Assembly: GCA_029561195.1 (NCBI GenBank)
Contig: JAKQJK010000120.1
Coordinates: forward strand, 1 to 48,893
From: Pseudomonadota bacterium
GTDB lineage: Bacteria > Pseudomonadota > Gammaproteobacteria > Burkholderiales > Burkholderiaceae_C
DNA length: 48,893 nucleotides
Direction of reading: 5' to 3'
In this document: positions 45,442 through 48,893 of the stretch, in pieces
How positions within the stretch are numbered: the first letter of the stretch is position 1
How the letters are laid out: each line of letters begins with the position of its first letter
Made by a program: the position numbers and the translations under genes
The notes under the pieces: model-generated
What the model saw: only the letters and a program-made list of their open reading frames with translations
Database searches by the model: none
What the model was told of the DNA's origin: nothing

Positions 45442-46383
45442 TTAGTGGTGAATTTTAACGGCCTGATCGGGCGCATTTGCGCACAAGTGGTCGGCCAGCA
45501 GCCGCGCGGTGACCGGCAGGGCGTCGAAATCGCGGGCTACCAATTGGATGTCGCGTGCAGCCCAGTCGTCGGTCAGGGTCACGGCCTGCAGATCACCCAT
45601 GTGGCGCAGCATGTCAAAAGCGCGGTCAGGGAGCAGGCCAATGCCTAGGCCGTTGTGGATCATTCGGCACATGGCGTCCAGGCCAGTCACTTGAATGCGC
45701 AGGCGCAGCGGCTTGCCTGCGGCGGCGGCGGCGCGGCTGGTGGCCAGGTAAATGGCGCTGTTGCTGTGCAGGCCGACGTGGTCGAAGCTGAGTGTGGATT
45801 CAAAGGGCACGGCGGTCTGCAGCGCTAATGCATGGCCACGCGGTACCACCAGCACCAGGCGGTCGCGCCGGTAGAGGCGGGTTTGCAAGTCACTCACTGG
45901 CGTTGGCGAAGTGCAGACGCCAAGGTCGGCATCGCCTTCTTGCACGGTGCGAAGGATGTCGGTGCTCAGGCGTTCTTCCAGGTCCACGCGCACTTGCTCA
46001 TGGCGGGCCAGAAAACTGGCCAGATCTTCGGGGAGAAACTGCACAATGGCAGAGATGTTGGCGTGCATGCGCACGTGGCCGCGCACGCCATCAGCGTATT
46101 CGCTCAGCTCGCCTTGCATCTTGTCCAGGCTGAACAGCACCGAACGTGCGTGGTGCAGCAGGGTCTCGCCCGCCGGGGTCAGGTTGACGCCCCGGGCATG
46201 ACGGTAAAGCAGAGGGGTGTCGAGCGCTGCTTCCAGGTCGCTGAGACGCTTACTCACTGCCGAGGCGGCAATGAACTCCCGCTCGGCCGCCTTGCCAATT
46301 GAGCCAGACTCGCACACGGCCACGAACAGCTGCAAGGACGTGAGGTCCAGTCGGCGGGCAAAGCTGCGTTCTGAGGGTCGCAT
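45442..46383 (-). CDS. LysR-family transcriptional regulator
   Basis: A 313-residue LysR regulator. The N-terminal helix-turn-helix spans about residues 13-70 ([20 protein letters not shown] and [10 protein letters not shown]), and a periplasmic-binding-like effector domain spans about 95-300. It lies directly upstream of leuC on the same strand with a 14-base gap, so it may be cotranscribed with and regulate leucine synthesis; the ligand cannot be inferred. The ATG at 46383 ([11 protein letters not shown]) is favoured; one at 46440 would add 19 residues. Neither has a clear ribosome site. Confidence 0.85.
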   Translation of the reverse strand: MRPSERSFARRLDLTSLQLFVAVCESGSIGKAAEREFIAASAVSKRLSDLEAALDTPLLYRHARGVNLTPAGETLLHHARSVLFSLDKMQGELSEYADGVRGHVRMHANISAIVQFLPEDLASFLARHEQVRVDLEERLSTDILRTVQEGDADLGVCTSPTPVSDLQTRLYRRDRLVLVVPRGHALALQTAVPFESTLSFDHVGLHSNSAIYLATSRAAAAAGKPLRLRIQVTGLDAMCRMIHNGLGIGLLPDRAFDMLRHMGDLQAVTLTDDWAARDIQLVARDFDALPVTARLLADHLCANAPDQAVKIHH

Positions 46384-46536
46384 GGGGTGAAAAGGGTCGT
46401 TGGCCGTGTGAGAGGTCGTCTGTGGCGATGGCTCTGCCAATTATTGGGCAAAATTGGCGAAGCTGCATCGTGTTTTGCGATGACTGGCCCGCTGAGCGGT
46501 GAAGAGTACGGCGTGGGGCACATTCGGCTGCGAGCA

Positions 46537-46571
46537 CAAAAAAAGCCCGCCGCTGCGAACATGGGCGGGCT
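46537..46571 (-). terminator. Rho-independent terminator after gltA
   Basis: On the minus strand AGCCCGCC pairs with GGCGGGCT across a 12-base loop and runs into seven to eight T. It lies 40 bases after the gltA stop and separates it from the LysR-leu transcript. Confidence 0.85.
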
Positions 46572-46610
46572 ATTGGCGCGGCGCCGCGCCACACGGCAGC
46601 GCGCAGGGCT

Positions 46611-47906
46611 TTACTTCACGTCGCGCGCAACGGAGCCGGTGAACAGCTGGCGCGGGCGGCCAATTTTGTACTCGGGGTCGCCAATCATTTCGTTGAGTTG
46701 GGCAATCCAGCCCACGGTGCGGGCCAGGGCGAACACGCCGGTGAACAGATTCACGGGAATGCCGATGGCGCGCTGCACGATGCCGGAGTAAAAGTCGACG
46801 TTGGGGTAGAGCTTGCGCTGCACGAAGTAGTCGTCTTCCAGTGCAATTTTCTCGAGGGACTTGGCCAGCTTGAGCAGCGGGTCGTTTTCAAGGCCCAACT
46901 CGGCCAGCACTTCGTTGCAAGTTTCTTGCATGAGTTTGGCGCGCGGATCGTAGTTTTTGTACACGCGATGGCCAAAGCCCATGAGCTTGACGCCGGAGGA
47001 CTTGTCTTTCACCTGGTTCATAAATTCACCGACCTTGGCCTCGCCACCCATTTTTTGGATGTCTTCCAGCATGTTCAGGCAGGCTTCGTTGGCGCCGCCG
47101 TGGGCAGGGCCCCAGAGGCAAGCCACGCCTGCCGCAATGGCGGCGAAAGGGTTGGTGCCCGACGAGGCGCACAGGCGAACAGTCGAGGTAGAGGCATTTT
47201 GCTCGTGGTCTGCATGCAGGGTGAAGATGCGGTCTAACGCGCGTTCGAGGACCGGGTTGACCACGTAATCCTCGCACGGCGTGCCGAACATCATGCGCAT
47301 GAAGTTTCCGGCATAGCTCAGGTTATTCTGCGGGTACATGTAGGGCTGGCCCACCTTGTATTTGTAGGCCATGGCCACCAGGGTGGGCATTTTGGCGATC
47401 AGGCGGATGGCCGCAATCTCGCGGTGCTCGGGGTTATTGATGTCGGTGCTGTCGTGATAGAAGGCAGACATGCCGCCCACCAAGCCGGTCAGGATGGCCA
47501 TGGGATGGGCATCACGGCGGAAGCCACGAAGGAAGAACTGCATTTGCTCGTTGACCATGGTGTGGTTGGTCACGAGTTGATGAAAGTCCTTGCTCTCTGC
47601 GGCATTGGGCAACTCGCCCTTGAGCAGCAGGTGGCAGACGTCGAGGTAGTCGCATTTGGTGGCCAATTGCTCGATGGGGTAGCCGCGGTACAGCAACTCG
47701 CCCTTGTCGCCGTCGATGTAGGTGATGGCCGATTGCGTGGCTGCGGTGGACAGGAAACCGGGATCGTAGGTGAACATGCCGGTTTGCGCGTAGAGCTTAC
47801 GGATGTCGACCACGTCCGGGCCGATGGAGCCGGAGTAGACCGGCAGCTCAACGCTGGGGCTGCCGTTGCTGAACGACAGGGTGGCTTTGTTGTCGGCGAG
47901 TTTCAT
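46611..47906 (-). CDS. gltA: Citrate synthase (type II)
   Basis: A 431-residue hexameric-type citrate synthase that condenses oxaloacetate and acetyl-CoA. The catalytic residues are His269 ([10 protein letters not shown]), His313 ([12 protein letters not shown]) and Asp371 (NVDFYSGIV). Its length matches E. coli GltA (427). GAAGGA precedes the ATG. It follows sdhE by 67 bases, the usual sdhCDAB-sdhE-gltA order of betaproteobacteria, and ends at a strong terminator. Confidence 0.96.
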   Translation of the reverse strand: MKLADNKATLSFSNGSPSVELPVYSGSIGPDVVDIRKLYAQTGMFTYDPGFLSTAATQSAITYIDGDKGELLYRGYPIEQLATKCDYLDVCHLLLKGELPNAAESKDFHQLVTNHTMVNEQMQFFLRGFRRDAHPMAILTGLVGGMSAFYHDSTDINNPEHREIAAIRLIAKMPTLVAMAYKYKVGQPYMYPQNNLSYAGNFMRMMFGTPCEDYVVNPVLERALDRIFTLHADHEQNASTSTVRLCASSGTNPFAAIAAGVACLWGPAHGGANEACLNMLEDIQKMGGEAKVGEFMNQVKDKSSGVKLMGFGHRVYKNYDPRAKLMQETCNEVLAELGLENDPLLKLAKSLEKIALEDDYFVQRKLYPNVDFYSGIVQRAIGIPVNLFTGVFALARTVGWIAQLNEMIGDPEYKIGRPRQLFTGSVARDVK

Positions 47907-47973
47907 TTTCTATTTCCTTCGGTCTTACTTGCAATAACTCCTGGTGCTGGGGGCATGGGTGCAACAGGGCACT

Positions 47974-48234
47974 TCAGGGCCGCAACAGCGCCAGCACGTG
48001 GCTCACTTCGCTTGTATTTATGTCGCCCTGCAGTTCCTTGCGCCGCAGCAAAAGGTCCAACAGGTCGTTGTCTGCCAAATCCATCAAGACGCTCAGCCCT
48101 TGCGCCTGTGCGACGGTCAGGGTGGGCGCGTACTTCGCGAAAAATCGCTCGATGAAGAGGTCATTTTCCAGCAGGCCACGACGGCAGCGCCACCTCAGCT
48201 TGCTTAAACCTCGCTCATCCAGCAACTCGTCCAT
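47974..48234 (-). CDS. sdhE: FAD assembly factor SdhE
   Basis: An 86-residue protein that helps attach FAD to the succinate dehydrogenase flavoprotein. The RGxxE motif is present in CRRGLLENDLFIERF. MDLADNDLLDLLLRR is the usual second helix. The start at 48234 gives MDELLDERGLSKLRWRC; the open frame extends upstream only inside sdhB. It lies 8 bases after sdhB. Confidence 0.92.
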   Translation of the reverse strand: MDELLDERGLSKLRWRCRRGLLENDLFIERFFAKYAPTLTVAQAQGLSVLMDLADNDLLDLLLRRKELQGDINTSEVSHVLALLRP

Positions 48235-48242
48235 GAACAGTG

Positions 48243-48893
48243 TCAGACGGCCCGGCGGACCATCAGTTCCTTGATCTTGCCAATGGCCATGGTCGGGTTC
48301 AGACCTTTGGGGCACACGTCTACACAATTCATGATGGTGTGGCAGCGGAACAGGCGGTAGGGGTCTTCCAGATTGTCCAGGCGCTCGGCCGTGGCTTCGT
48401 CGCGGCTGTCGGCGAGGAAGCGGTAGGCTTGCAGCAAGCCAGCGGGGCCCACAAATTTGTCGGGGTTCCACCAAAAGCTAGGGCACGCGGTAGAGCAACT
48501 GGCGCACAAAATGCACTCGTACAGGCCGTTGAGTTCGTCGCGCTCTTCGGGCGACTGCAGGCGCTCGGTCTCGGGCGGGATGTTGTCGTTGACCAGGTAG
48601 GGCTTGATGGAGTTGTACTGCTTGAAAAACTGCGTCATGTCGACGATCAGGTCCCGCACCACCGGCAGGCCGGGCAGCGGCTTGAGCACGATGGTGCCCT
48701 TGAGCGTGTTCATGTTGGTCAGGCAGGCCAAACCGTTCTTGCCGTTGATGTTCATGGCGTCCGATCCGCAGACGCCTTCGCGGCACGAACGACGGAATGA
48801 GATCGTCGGGTCCATGGCCTTGAGCTTCATCAAGGCGTCCAGCAACATGCGCTCGTTGCCGTCGAGTTCAACCTCGATGGTCTGCATGTAGGG
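48243..48893 (-). CDS. sdhB: Succinate dehydrogenase iron-sulfur subunit (partial, 5' end missing)
   Basis: 216 residues of SdhB, open to the window edge. The first visible codons read P-Y-M-Q-T-I-E-V, so the true start lies outside; the internal ATG at 48887 is not the start. The [2Fe-2S] ligands lie in SCREGVCGSDAM plus GLAC, the [4Fe-4S] ligands in CILCASCSTACP, and the [3Fe-4S] ligands in CHTIMNCVDVCPKG. It passes electrons from FAD to quinone in complex II at the inner membrane. Confidence 0.95.
   Translation of the reverse strand, partial: PYMQTIEVELDGNERMLLDALMKLKAMDPTISFRRSCREGVCGSDAMNINGKNGLACLTNMNTLKGTIVLKPLPGLPVVRDLIVDMTQFFKQYNSIKPYLVNDNIPPETERLQSPEERDELNGLYECILCASCSTACPSFWWNPDKFVGPAGLLQAYRFLADSRDEATAERLDNLEDPYRLFRCHTIMNCVDVCPKGLNPTMAIGKIKELMVRRAV

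Overview
The window is a chromosomal segment of a betaproteobacterium. I infer the order Burkholderiales, probably a Comamonadaceae/Rhodoferax-type genome. This rests on gene order: rluC-HAD-Rieske-sppA; yceD-rpmF-plsX-fabHDG-acpP-fabF running into rpoE-rseA-rseB-mucD; lepA-lepB-DUF4845-rnc-era-recO-pdxJ-acpS-nagZ; and sdhB-sdhE-gltA / leuC-leuD-leuB-asd-fimV-truA-trpFBA-accD. Nearly all of it is core housekeeping DNA, densely packed, with many 4-base ATGA overlaps. I see no rRNA, tRNA, CRISPR array, prophage or insertion sequence.

Layout. 1-57: first codons of rne (minus), then a 614-base divergent leader region. 672-3892 (+): rluC, a HAD phosphatase, a small Rieske protein and sppA. 3911-6508 (-): maf, an RsmI-like methylase and an exported YwqK/MORN-type protein. 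6534-17274 (+): yceD-rpmF, the fatty-acid cluster, a YgfX-like membrane protein, then the sigma-E module. 17326-17775: a non-coding block with a strong terminator and a possible small RNA. 17776-26453 (+): lepA to nagZ and a rhombosortase. 26394-28947 (-): a subtilisin-like protease with a GlyGly-CTERM tail, and a small hypothetical gene. 29197-30318 (+): a patatin. 30334-32419 (-): a YgjP-like metallopeptidase and lysS. 32541-33101 (+): yggT. 33117-46383 (-): accD back to leuC and a LysR regulator, covering Trp, Leu and aspartate-pathway synthesis, truA and fimV. 46611-48893 (-): gltA, sdhE and partial sdhB.

How the genes work together. AccD, FabD/G/H/F, AcpP, AcpS and PlsX cover malonyl-CoA to acyl-phosphate. 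They lie next to the envelope-stress regulon (RpoE, RseA, RseB, MucD) and the export factor LepB. The rhombosortase and the GlyGly-CTERM protease are a matched processing enzyme and substrate, encoded tail to tail with a 60-base overlap.

Most interesting signals. (1) A dispersed family of about 48-base elements, each built from three small inverted repeats. I find seven full-length and two degraded copies. Four full copies lie wholly inside genes (rseA, era, trpF and the signal peptide of the YwqK-like protein), all in sense orientation and all read in the same frame as a 16-codon module. A fifth supplies the 3' end of fabH. (2) A 34-codon leader ORF with a Thr/Lys/Ile-rich end, followed at once by an 11-bp hairpin, directly upstream of asd; this looks like an attenuator for the aspartate pathway. 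(3) The rhombosortase/GlyGly-CTERM pair. (4) A possible structured RNA upstream of lepA. (5) A 47-residue entericidin-like lipoprotein between leuC and leuD.
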